Below, piece by piece: positions 21,026 to 31,225 of a stretch of DNA of 64,000 nt. The notes under the pieces are model-generated. The model ran no database searches. It was not told the origin of the DNA and saw only the letters and a program-made list of their open reading frames with translations. Numbering within the stretch: position 1 is the first letter of the stretch; the number at the start of each line of letters is the position of its first letter. The stretch is from Phoenix dactylifera (Eukaryota > Streptophyta > Magnoliopsida > Arecales > Arecaceae): the NCBI RefSeq assembly GCF_009389715.1, contig NW_024067666.1:2955001-3019000 (forward strand), given 5' to 3'. Both the position numbers and the translations under genes were made by a program.

Positions 21026-22380
21026 CTATATGAAAGCATATGGTATAATTCTGTCACTGTACAAAACACTGTCCTCTCAGAAAAAAACACCATGGCAAAG
21101 AAAAAGTACAATATTTACTAAGGCAGTGAAGATGAGAGTAATCACTTAGTATTCTTCTTTAATTCAAACAATTAATTAAAGAAATGTTGAAATTTCACAT
21201 GATGTGCAGAAATCCAAATAAATGACAAATCAAACAACCGAGAGGTAACAAGATACAAAAGGATATAAAGTTCTAATGTGCGGATATGTTACCATGGTAA
21301 CATTTCTTGTGATTTACAATCAAGGAAATACTACAATACCGTGACTATTAGAAGGCATCCTTTAGGACCTGTGACATTAGAACTTTATATTTCAATATTT
21401 CTGGTTAGGATGACCATACTGGACATACTTCAATATTTCAAGGAATGTACCTATTACATGTTATAAATCAACATAGAACACCATGTTTTTAACATTAGAA
21501 CACCGACAGAATCCAACAAATATAGCCTGCTTCCCAGACATAATAAGTAGTGTGCAGAAGATCATCATCAGTGGGCTGAAATTGAAAGAAACAATAGTTT
21601 CTGCCTTCCCTTGGTGACAATAAAGCCTAAATTCCACCCAGAATATTGAGAGTATCTTATCATGGATATCTGCAGATGCCTAATTTGGACATGTATTTCC
21701 TCTGAACAGTAATTAATGTGTTAATCGTTTTTTCTCCTCTGTCAGTTAAAAGGTGATGCCTATTTACCCCTTCCATAGTGTTTCCACTCATTCATTGTTT
21801 CCAAGAGGCCATCTTTATAACTCCTCCATCGTTTCTTCATCTTTCCATGTCTCTTTACATGATCCCTGTATGTTCTTTACTGTTTTTAGCTCTTCAGAAT
21901 CTCCATTTTCACCAAACTTTCTTAACTTTTGGGACATTGAATATCAAAATTTGCCCTTGCTCTGTGTATTTGATATCATAGCAACATACTACTCCCAACT
22001 ATATCTCGACCAGGACATTCAATAGCTAGCACAAGCAATATTTCATCCGGTTGGTGACCATGCATGCAGGCTTTAATGGCTGTAGTATGGGAGGTTAAAT
22101 TGATGGGTCAAAATCAACTCATGCAGTTTTAATAAGCTGTAGGTAGGCTTTAATGCCTACCTACAGCTTATTAATTCCATACTATCCATATAGAAGTGTA
22201 AAGCAATTGCATCCAGATGAGCTAATAGTTAAATCATATGCATCTGTTACAGCATCTGAAAACAAAGGAAAATAAAATGACAAGACCAATCACTAGAGAA
22301 AACAGATAAAAAAAAAAATCATAGGAATGTTTTCTCTGGGTGGTAATGAAATCCAACCTGGGTTTCCCTTTAAATAAAAA
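21026..22380. other. CACTA interior without recognised coding
   Basis: No transposase similarity was recognised, although the missing catalytic part of TNP2 would be expected here. The sequence is AT-rich. Short plus-strand frames at 21278-21466 and 21753-22025 are not recognised. It may be filler that replaced the catalytic exons. It contains the perfect hairpin at 22129-22174. Confidence 0.45.
22129..22174. repeat. Perfect inverted repeat, 20-bp arms, 6-base loop
   Basis: The left arm, 22129-22148 (TTAATAAGCTGTAGGTAGGC), is exactly complementary to 22155-22174, with TTTAAT as the loop. The repeat lies inside the CACTA element, far from its ends. No function is known. Confidence 0.9.
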
Positions 22381-22860
22381 TCAGATAAAAAGAACAGTAC
22401 CTCGTTGCTTCAGGCCGGTCGGTCGACGCCGGTCTCCGAACAAGAGGAATACCGCTCGATCGAGGCTTAAGGCCTGCTCGTACGGCGCCGGAGAGGAGGG
22501 AGGAGGAGGAGATCCTCGTGCGGAGGCCAAGCAAGATAATCATTAAAATTTGGAAGAAACGCCAACGAACACACGAACAAAAGGAGGCGGAGAAGGAGGA
22601 GAACAAGCGAGAAGGAGGGAGCGGAGGGAGGAGGAGAAAAATACCTCGGGCGGAGGGGTTGGGGTCGGTCGGTCGGCGCCGGAGAGCAGGGAGGAGGAGA
22701 AGGGGTTGGAGTCGGACGGCCGGCACCGGAGAGGAGCAAGACGGAAGTGACGATAGCGCCGGAGAGGAGCAAGACGGAACCTAGGGCAGCGCCGGAGAGG
22801 AGTACGGAAGCTCGAGCAGCGCCGGAGAGGAGAAATAAGGGCTCGATCGGGGTCGGTCGC
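22380..22860 (-). other. GC-rich leader/promoter-side zone of the CACTA element
   Basis: The word GCGCCGGAGAGGAG(CAAGACGGAA) recurs several times at about 22722-22840, with CpG-rich sequence to its left. Open frames on both strands are rich in Arg/Gly/Pro and unlike any protein family. The position matches the 5' side of the minus-strand transposase genes. Confidence 0.45.
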
Positions 22861-22884
22861 TGGGTTAGGGTGGTGTGCTCGCCT

Positions 22885-23165
22885 TCGACGACGCTTATAC
22901 GCGTCGTCTAATATCGACGCTTATAAGCGTCGTATTATCCCGACGCATTTAACCGTCGTTGTAGGTCCGGAAGAACAATGACGCGTAATAGCGTCGCCCT
23001 ATAACCAGTTCCCACGCTTCCGAGCGGCAGTTGGAATTGAGGACTATGACGACGCTTTTAAGCGTCGTGGGTTCCTTTAATTTGCCGACGCTTCTAATAA
23101 GCGTCGGCAAAAGTTCTTGAGCCAGCCAACTTTGCCGACGCTTTTCCATAGCGTCGGCATTCAAG
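22885..23165. repeat. Right subterminal palindromic repeats of the CACTA element
   Basis: About six GACGC...GCGTC palindromes (near 22890, 22914, 22940, 23050, 23085 and 23136) mirror the array at the left end. Confidence 0.8.
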
Positions 23166-23194
23166 AGTCGGCAAAGATCTTTTTTGTTGTAGTG

Positions 23195-23504
23195 AGACAA
23201 AATGTGGATACAAGAACCTGATGGACTTTGAATTTCTAGGGGCATTAAGATGCCATGACACAACACGGTTGAGTTGCAGAAAATGTTGTCTACCTTGATA
23301 AAGTTTTGACAGACATATAAAATTATAAAGTGTTAATATAGCTGGTTGTATAATTTGGTAGCCATGTTACAGTATAAGCCTTAGTTACCAGAAGAAGGTT
23401 GGGTGTGGTGCCGAGAAGTGGGCCTCTACAAAAATTAATGAGAAAATATTTAGGAACTGGATGCGGTTACAGGTTTCCGAAGAAACTTGGTACATTATAA
23501 AAAA
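23195..23504. other. Spacer between CACTA relics
   Basis: It begins with AGA, the right target duplication of the large CACTA element. Nothing else was recognised. Confidence 0.4.
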
Positions 23505-23608
23505 AAATAGTTTTTTCCGGCATTTTTTATAGCCTTTACCGACGTTTATTAGCGTTGGTAAAATTCCAGCCGACGCTAGAGAAAGCGTCGCAAAAGCATC
23601 GGCGATAC
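23505..23608. repeat. Orphan CACTA subterminal fragment
   Basis: Palindromic words of the same family (CCGACGTTTATTAGCGTTGG and CCGACGCTAGAGAAAGCGTCG) occur without a CACTA terminus on either side. It is probably a decayed end of a third element. Confidence 0.55.
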
Positions 23609-24318
23609 CTGAGTGGAAAAAGTTTTGTGATTATAACTTGTATAAGCTTGTTCAAAATCTTACGCAGCGTATAGTTAAAATGGGGGTTTGTGATTATAAC
23701 TTGAGAGATCCTCAGATCCTTGATTCTTTCAAATTGCTCTATTCATTTCTTTTTCCTAACATGGTGTAACCAGATATTCTTGTTGACAAGGTTTTTTGAT
23801 TTAGATTTTTCATCATTCTTTCTAATGCCTCTAACCATCATTCCAAAGTTCTGAGTTAAATTAAGCATAGAGAATCACAAACTAATTGTTGTCATAATTC
23901 CTACTAGTTCAACTCTTTTCCAGATACCAGTTCTGCCTTGCATTGCTTCTTTTTCATTGCACACATTGTTCCAGCAAACGTTCCTTCTGCCATGTGATCA
24001 GTCTCAACTATAAATTCCTTCTTTGCTATAATGCATTAGATGTGGAAAGAAGAACTGAAGGCATATTGAAGCTAAAATGGAGGGAGAGATGGTGTAGATC
24101 ATAAATATAAGCATGGGTAGGAAACAAGAATGAGCTACGTACATTTGTAAATGTAGCACCAAATGGAAGTGATAAGGCTTGTTGGTTATAGTTAGGCTCT
24201 AGTTCTCTTGCTCATTGTGATGCTTTATGATCTCGCAAAATGTTCATTAGTCATTATGCCATGTAGAAGCTGGAGCATAATAAAGAATGAAGCTTAGATC
24301 CACGTGAAGCTGAAGAAC
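23609..24318. other. Spacer without recognised gene
   Basis: AT-rich; nothing recognised. Confidence 0.4.
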
Positions 24319-25834
24319 CACTACAAGAAAAACTATCTTTCCCGACTTTTGTCTGCCGACGCTAAGTAGAAGCGTCGGTAATTTTTTAGGAAGTCTCGCT
24401 TCCGCTGACGCTTATAAGCGTCGGCGGAAGCAAAAATCCCTTTTTTTTTATTTTTTTTCCTCCCAACGACGCTTTAGAAAGCGTCGTCGGAGGCCATTAT
24501 CCCCCCCTCCCCTCCTCCCTGCAAATTCCTCCCGATCCCTAACCTATCCAGCCGCCCCCCTCCCCTTCTCTCTCCGCCGCTCGCCCCCTCCCCCCTCCTC
24601 TCTACAAATCCCCTCCCCTCTCCCGATCCCTCAAACCCCCTCCCTTACAAATCTCTAACCCCCTCCCGATTCTCGATTAGATTCCTTCCAAGAAGCGAGA
24701 GAGAGAGAGAGAGCGGCCACCCAGGCCCCCGATCCCTCTTCTCCGGCGTCGATGGAGCTCGATGGAGCTTCCTCCCTCTTCTCCGGCGTCGGCTTCATGC
24801 CTTCTCAGGCCACCCAAGCCCCCGATCCCTCCTCCTTCTCCTCCGCCAAGGTACCCATCGCCTCTCTCTCTCTCTGTAGGAAGTCGAAGTCGAAGTGGGA
24901 GAAGAAGCAGCAGCAGCAGCAGCAACAGGGCTCCGCTGCTGCCTCCGACCAGCCCCCGGCCAACCCGCCGCCCAAAGAGGGCGAATGGCCGTGCGATTCC
25001 CCGTCAGAAAAGGATGTTGCCCCGGTGACCTGGGCCGATCTTGCCCTGACGCCGGCGGCCACCCAGACACGTCCTCCATCCTCCGCCGAGGAGCAGGCGA
25101 AGGCCGCGGCGGATCGGGCGCAGCAGAGGGGCCTGAAGGCCTGCAAGGACTTCTTCGCCAAGAAGGACGGCTCCGACGACGGGGAAGAGGAGGAGGACTC
25201 CATGGATGAGGACGAGGAGGTCGGGGAGGGAGATTTCAAGTTCTTCTTGGGGCTTTTCGAGAGCGTTGGGGAGTTGCGGGAGTATTATGAGAAGAACCGG
25301 GAGAAGGGAGACTTCAGCTGCTTGGTTTGTGGGGCGATCGGGGTGAAGAAATGGAAGAGGTTCGGGGACTGCGTTGGGCTCATCCAGCACTCAAACTCGA
25401 TCTCGAAGACGAAGAGGAAGAAATGGAAGAGGTTCGGGGAAGCGCACCGGGCATTTGCGAGGGCTGTGTGCAGAGTGCTTCGGCGGCGGACAATCCAGAA
25501 GCGGCAGAGGCGGAGATGGCGGGGATCATGAGGAGGCGACAGCGGCCACGGCGATGGCTTCGGCGGCGGTTTTCTTGGGTATTTTTATATATTTATGACG
25601 ACGCTTTAAAGCGTCGCTAATTGAACTGGTTGAGGAATTTTAGCGACACTTAAAAGCGTCGCTAAAAATAACCTTTAGCGACGCTTTTCAAACGCGTCAG
25701 CAATTTTTTTTCCACTCCGACATAGCCGACGCTTTGGTGACGCTTTGAAAAGCGTCGGAAAGAAAATTACCGACGCTTATAAGCGTCGGTAAAAGCCTCA
25801 AAAAGCGTCGCCAAAGCTCCTTTTTCTTGTAGTG
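24319..25834. mobile_element. Small CACTA element carrying a captured exon (Pack-CACTA)
   Basis: The terminal inverted repeat CACTACAAGAAAAA is perfect at both ends. The subterminal zones (24357-24490 and 25598-25815) carry the same GACGC...GCGTC palindromes as the large CACTA element, so both belong to one family. The 3-bp flanks are AAC and ATC, a two-of-three match, so the target duplication is imperfect or one flank has mutated. No transposase is encoded. The middle is GC-rich host-like sequence with an open frame of 259 codons. At 1.5 kb it needs transposase supplied from elsewhere. Confidence 0.88.
24752..25531 (+). pseudogene. Captured host exon: plant protein of unknown function
   Basis: The 259-codon frame begins MELDGASSLFSGVGF and has a Gln run (CAG/CAA repeat, about residues 53-59). 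It continues with WPCDSPSEKDVAPVTWADLA, an acidic stretch (DDGEEEEDSMDEDEE) and FKFFLGLFESVGELREYYEK. A CLVCGAIGVKKWKRFGDC...H zinc-ligand-like region follows, then AHRAFARAVCRVL. These words resemble an uncharacterised plant family with a Cys/His motif and a conserved HRAF...CRVLGWD ending; the donor gene is not in this window. After CRVL the frame turns into basic low-complexity residues, so the conserved end is lost. WKRFGE occurs twice (see findings). A 5'-leader-like pyrimidine-rich stretch (24490-24740) was captured too. The leader and start also contain a small duplication of the CCCCCGATCCCT...CTCCGGCGTCG words. Transcription is possible but function is unlikely. Confidence 0.62.
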
Positions 25835-27879
25835 ATCAGAGGATACCTGAGAAATATTTAATGCTTTGGTGTATATGCCACCTATAAGCTCTTCAAATAT
25901 GATATCCAGCATACATTGGTGAAGATAGTTAATTTATTTATTAATGGTATTCTTGAAGTTAGGGCTTAAATTAGTCACGAACTTGATATAGTAAACTTCC
26001 AACTTTCTTCATTAGTGTTTTCTTCAATTCTAGCAAAGATAGTTGGACTGTGCCGAATTGGCTGGTTTAGGATGCATCGAACTAGCACAATTGAGCCTTT
26101 AAATTCAAGATGGCTGGCTAAGATTTATTAAATCCCCATTTCATCCTCGGTTCGCTCTTATTAACCCGCCCCCTGCTTGTTTTTTTGCTCGCGATGAGTG
26201 CTCTGTTGAAATCACCACTTGTCCTAAAAACTTAAACCGATTAGATGAGGTAAATTTATTTATATATTTTATATTTTCTTACATGTCCTCCTCTCGATAG
26301 CCGCTCGTGATAGTCTGACAACATCTAGTTTGCCATGGCTTCCCTCCCCCTTCCTCTCTCTCTCTATCCCTCTCCCTCTCCCTCCCTATTGCTCTCCCTC
26401 TTCGGCTCTTCCTATGTCGGTATGTCTTGGAATGGCACATATGGATTCGTACTATGCTAAACCAATTGTCAACCAGTACACCATCCAATACTGGTTCGTA
26501 TTATGGTGCTTTTTTTTTTGTAGAATTTGCTTGCTACTAGTCTAGCCTAGACCAATTAGTGAGTTTCTTGTCTTTTATTTGCCTATGTTTTTTGTCTCAA
26601 CTTGGGTTCAAAGCACAAGTAAATTGTTCTTTATTTGCCTCACAAGTTCTGTTGCTCATTGTGGAGCCTTCATCAACTCATTAGTCATAATTGCAATTTC
26701 ATTTATACTAGCATTGCAGTGTTATCAAGGCCGGATGTTTAATGTTATGGTTATCACAGTGCTATCAAGGAGTTGCTTCAAAGGCCTTGCGTCATAGTTG
26801 TTAAAAATGTGGCTCATTTTTTAACCTCTTTATTTATTCTATTCACAAAAAAGAGATGCCCGAAATTTATATTCATTTTTTTTGTTAAAACAATTTGTAA
26901 CTGAGCTAATTATTTTATAATTTTTTGAGTTCGAGACTATACATAATATGTACGATACTGGTGATTTGTTTGTCCTCCAGTATAATATAAAAGCTTGTTC
27001 TATCATTATCGTCTTCAAGGGTAGAAAAATATAGTTGATTGGATCAGTATTTTAACAAGCATGAAAATGATGCATTGGTGTAGATCTTTCTTCTTAAATA
27101 GTGATGGTTCTATTATTGCTTCGTAGTATCAACCATTGAAATAAGAATGCGTCTAAACAGGGTTAATTTCAAAACGTTACTGCAAGCTACCAATGTGTTT
27201 GAGTACTTTCTGGTCTGCTAAAACAACAGTCTTCTTGTGCTCGCAGAACCATGTTCATTAGGTGACAAGAACTTTCAGTTGCTTTTTATGAAAACTCTCA
27301 TCTTGCATGCTATATTGTTCCAGTAGTTTCTCTTATATCATTAGTCCATCTGTTCTTCTTGTTGATTTCTTGTCAAAATCAGCTGAAAGAAATTTAACTC
27401 AGGCCTATAATTATTGGATTGTCTGCATTAATACTTAATTTCTGCTTATGCAAGCAGAAGTCAAATTTGCTATCCACCAGGAGGATAATATATCATTCAT
27501 TCAGTCATCCGTCTCTTTTACGTCTGGGCCACCAGCTCGGTCGCGTTCTTTGTTAGGTAGAACCATGGAAATTATTTGATGGCATGCTAATTAGTTGTAT
27601 AAATTATCTCTTTTAGCATGACTAAATGTTTACTTGCTGTTGACTGCATGCCACCTACCATCTTTTAACAAGATAAATCTAATGTTTCTTTTTTCTTCTC
27701 AATTCAATCAAGCAACTAGTTCTTCTAAACAGCCATGATGACTTCTTTGGGGTTTATATAGGAGACTGATCACATTATATGCTTTCTTATTGTATGACAA
27801 AGCTTGAAGGTTGTTGATGTTTTTTATCCAGGGCAAAACCGACCCCAGGCATCTTGTCAATTATTGACACATCTTGACG
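25835..27879. other. Spacer without recognised gene
   Basis: It is AT-rich apart from a CT-rich tract near 26335-26410. Frames at 26279-26545 and 26579-26797 have no recognisable family and are probably chance. Confidence 0.45.
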
Positions 27880-28237
27880 TGTGTGTGTGGGATCCACAAC
27901 GAGTCACTCTCTCTTCTTTCTTAGTCGTTGGGGAAGTCGATTTCTTTTGTTTGGTGGGATGTCTCCTCTAACGAGTGGGATCGCCTCAATTTGTTTGAGG
28001 TCTTCCCCATTTTCTCCGCTAATGAAAGTGTGGCAAGCTTTTCAGGCCAAATATGTATTCAAAAAGGCCAACGGGGTTGTGAACTGAATGGCTGCTTATG
28101 TGGCCAACCACTCTAGAGGCACCCTGTGTGCTTGGGAGGGGAGCTGCTTTAGACACTCCGTGATATGTTATTTTTTTTATTTTGTTAGATGTATCCATAT
28201 TCGTATTGCTTGAAATACTTGCTTTAGCGAAAAAAAA
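27880..28237 (+). mobile_element. LINE 3' relic (RNase H end)
   Basis: The frame from 28031 reads WQAFQAKYVFKKANG, a stop, then MAAYVANHSRGTLCAW and a basic tail. This is the end of the RNase H domain of plant LINE ORF2 proteins (typical AKHVYREANGVADWVASFVA-like wording). It is followed by an A run at 28229-28237. One stop interrupts the short frame, so the relic is dead and 5'-truncated. A related relic lies at 52950-53235. Confidence 0.65.
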
Positions 28238-29545
28238 CAAAGTGTGGCGAGGCATGAAGGCCATCTCTCATGAAAGAGAAGTATTGAGCTCATTTCCATT
28301 GCACCAAAGGTGCACCCGGTCAAATCATCTACCCTCCATTTTGGTGGGTCCGATAAATCAATAATAGCTAGATATGCGGTTGGGTCTACTCTAATGCATG
28401 CTCTGATTCCAAGTAGCTTTGAGATCTCTTGTTGACCTCAGTGAGTATACATACAGAAGAACTGTTTATGTAACAATAAGACCTCATCCAAAAAAACTAA
28501 TCGGTTTGTTCTGATACTATTTGTAATAATCTATGATCTCATCCAAAAAAGCTAGTTGGAATGTATTATTTGGATTCCATAATTTTATATAAATACCTAA
28601 AATCTATTTAGTACATAGCTAGTATGAGACTAAATACACACTTTTACAAATTTTCAGTTTAATATAATTTTATGACCAAAAAAGTTAAAGAGTCCAGCTT
28701 GATTGATGTAAGAGTGGAATATTGTTATTTTCCTGAAGAGCTAGAAGGCTGTCTTCACCAATCAAGGAAGGTCGTTTTCTTTTTGGTGGAAATTTTCACA
28801 AGGGTGTCGGTGGTCCTTCGACCGTGACAGGGATAACCATGGCTAAACCGGCCTCGTGACCAAGATTCGTCTCCTTCCCTATGGATGCACGTCAATTCGA
28901 CAGCAAAACCTACCTAACTGTCTCCTAGTCCGAGATCATCGAGGGTCCAATTTTTCCTGTAAGCTTTTTAAGCCTTGGAAGTCCGAGATTCAAACTCATT
29001 TCTAACATTCCTAATTGCCTTAGTAGCTAGTGCTGCAGCTTAGAGCCCATGCTTCCTGGTTCATATATAACCCACTAGTTTTTTGTATTTATCTAAGGCA
29101 AATGAAGGCATGTTTTTATGGTTATAATTAAGCTAACATTTAACATTAATGGTGAAGAGCATATGATTATAGACACGGCAGTACAGCATGCAAATAAGAT
29201 TAGGATTACAATCAACCCCACAAGTCTCTGTCCAAGGATTTTATAAAGGGGCAGGGTGGAGCCCAAGTGTCAACAAGTCATACAATTAAACATGGTACGG
29301 TGTCTTTAACCATTAACCAAGTCAAGCACCAAAGGCTGATAAACTTGAGTCCCTTTATTTTCTAACTTTGAAAAAGAGCGAGGAACAAATGCATGTACTT
29401 ATTGTAATCAAAATCCATTTAATTCCAAAGCATGCATTAAAAGATACACACACACACACACACACTTATGATAGAGTAAACCCCACAAAAACAACAATGC
29501 TTCGCTTCTTCCGAGTGTTAACATGCCCTTTGCTACAGAACCATA

Positions 29546-29582
<37 letters not shown>

Positions 29583-29840
29583 GTTCAGGGATGGTCCTTT
29601 GTATACCCCTCCGTATTCCCTTCTATTCTCCTATAAACTTTCTTTCCTTTCTTTTTGTTTTCTTGATAGATGAACTTTCTTTTCTTCTGTAACTGTTCCC
29701 TGACACAAAAAAACAAGGAAGCAGCAGCCCAAGGCCGGGAGTTGAGCCCCAAGAGTGAGGACACAAGAAAAGAAAAGAACACAAGAAACAGTCACTGAAC
29801 CCAAGAAGGAACGCTTGGAAGAGAAGAAATTAAGAGTGGC
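28238..29840. other. Spacer with repeats downstream of the bHLH gene
   Basis: About 28480-28640 is one copy of an unclassified dispersed repeat that recurs at 34700-34925. A CA run lies at about 29445-29465 and a TA run at 29547-29581. The part at 29582-29840 is presumably 3' UTR or downstream sequence of the minus-strand bHLH gene. Confidence 0.5.
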
Positions 29841-31225
29841 CTAATGCTTGGTAGAGGAAGAGGAAGAGGAAGAGGAAGAGTTGGAGCAACCCATGGCTGG
29901 GAACCACAAATCAACGCGGTTGCTGTTTGCCACGTGTTCCGTGCATGACACTGGGACTAGGCACAGCCCTCGGCTCCTTAGATCATTTGTCCTCGCCTCC
30001 ACCCCTCTCCCCTCCTTCATTATAGGTGAGTCCAAAGAAACAAAGTGCCGAGATTAGTAACAGAAGAAGAAAAGAGATTTAGAGAGAGAGGAGTGTGGCC
30101 TTTACATGCAGGTGGGCAGAGGATGGCAGCCGTCGCAGGTAAGGAGAGCTCAGAACCTGAAATAAAAGAACAGAGAGGAAGAGGAGGTGAGACCGTGAGA
30201 GGAATAGTAAATGAGAGAGAGATGCAACACACGCACCTGGACTTGCTCGTGGAGGAACCGGATGTAACCAAGGGATTCGTGTAGAACCGAGGCCGTATCC
30301 GACTGCGTTCCCCACAGTCAAAGTCAATCAGACCAGAAAATTTTGCACCAACTAGTTTCTCACTAGCTAGCTACTACTAGTATTCTAGATTTCTAGTAAT
30401 AAAAAACAAGAATTTCTTGCATTTAATTCGGACTGTAAAGAAGAGAAGAAGGAGAAGAAGAAGAAGAAGAAGCAGAGAGATGCATGCATTAAACTAATTT
30501 TAGAAGGGATTGATGAGATCATTCACCTTGCCAAATGGTGAAACCAATTGCTGCAATGCTATAATTCTCTCTCCTAGCTTCTCCTTCCTCACCTGATCCC
30601 CTCTCCCCACCATGAACATTTTATTAATTAAAACAGAAATTTTACTATAAACGAAACCGTTAATAGTTCAACAACCATGAACCACAAAAAAAATCATAGA
30701 TAAAAAATTAAAGAGCAAACCTTGATTGAGCCGTGGCTAGGGGAACCCTCAGTCTTAAGCTTCTTACTCGTGACAGAAGTGTCGGCAGTAGAGTTACTAG
30801 CTGTGGTTGTCCTCCTTCCTCCACCTCCACTAGTCCCAACTTTTTTCTAAGAAACCAAGTTACTTTGCCCACCATCAGCTATTTTTCACACTCAAAAGCC
30901 AAGATTAACTAACGGCCGGAAACGAAAAAGACACAAAGCATACCTTTGATGACTTAGAGCTGATGACGGTAGCAGGGGTAGTGGTAGAAGAAGGAGAAGA
31001 GGAGAGGGAGGACAGAAAAGAATCACTTGATTTCTGGGCAACCCCATGAAAGGGAACAGCGTCCTCCTCTTGCCCACCGAAATAGAGCATATAAGCCGTC
31101 GTAGGAGGAGGAGGAGGAGGAGATATAGAAGAGAGTGGCCCAAAAAGGTACCCCTCTTCCTCTCCCGAGCAGCCCAACATCGCAATCAAACTACCCTCCT
31201 CCATTTCCTCCCCTCTCTCCTCCAT
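29841..31225 (-). CDS. Atypical bHLH transcription factor (bHLH113-like)
   Basis: Six exons join in phase: 31225-30944, 30846-30721, 30592-30527, 30302-30237, 30156-30106 and 30014-29841, giving 254 residues. The N-terminus is acidic and Ser/Pro-rich, with MLYFGGQEEDAVPFHG. A Lys/Ser linker follows, and the helix-loop-helix is split over exons 3 and 4: VRKEKLGERIIALQQLV, SPFGK, then SDTASVLHESLGYIRFLHEQ. Next come VQVLSSPYLRRLP and the conserved C-terminal word DLRSRGLCLVPVSCTEHVA, and a Ser run near the end. In this plant subfamily the basic region lacks the canonical His-Glu-Arg E-box contacts, so DNA specificity may differ or it may act by dimerisation. The 22-codon third and fourth exons are typical of the subfamily. 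The start at 31225 could instead be the Met seven codons later. Nuclear location is expected from the family. All six borders are GT-AG and the gene appears intact. Confidence 0.88.

Larger units (their letters stand above)
6782..23194 (-). mobile_element. CACTA (En/Spm) DNA transposon, host of a nested retroelement
   Basis: The left end is CACTACAAAAGAAA and the right end, read inward, is CACTACAACAAAAA. The 3-bp flanks are AGA on both sides, the target duplication size typical of CACTA elements. Both subterminal zones (about 6829-7110 and 22890-23160) carry many copies of a palindromic word around GACGCTTATAAGCGTC. Internal genes lie on the minus strand: the 3' part of a TNP2-like transposase (9305-9892 and 20699-21025) and a complete-length but stopped Transposase_24 gene (7477-9169). 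The DDE catalytic part of TNP2 was not found, so this copy is probably non-autonomous. Without the inserted retroelement it would be about 5.6 kb. 22380-22860 is a GC-rich region near the right end, probably the leader/promoter side. Confidence 0.9.

Noticed and set aside
22370-22784. Open frames on both strands near the CACTA right end
   Set aside because: Arg/Gly/Pro-rich frames over a short repeated GC-rich word; read as leader/promoter-side sequence.
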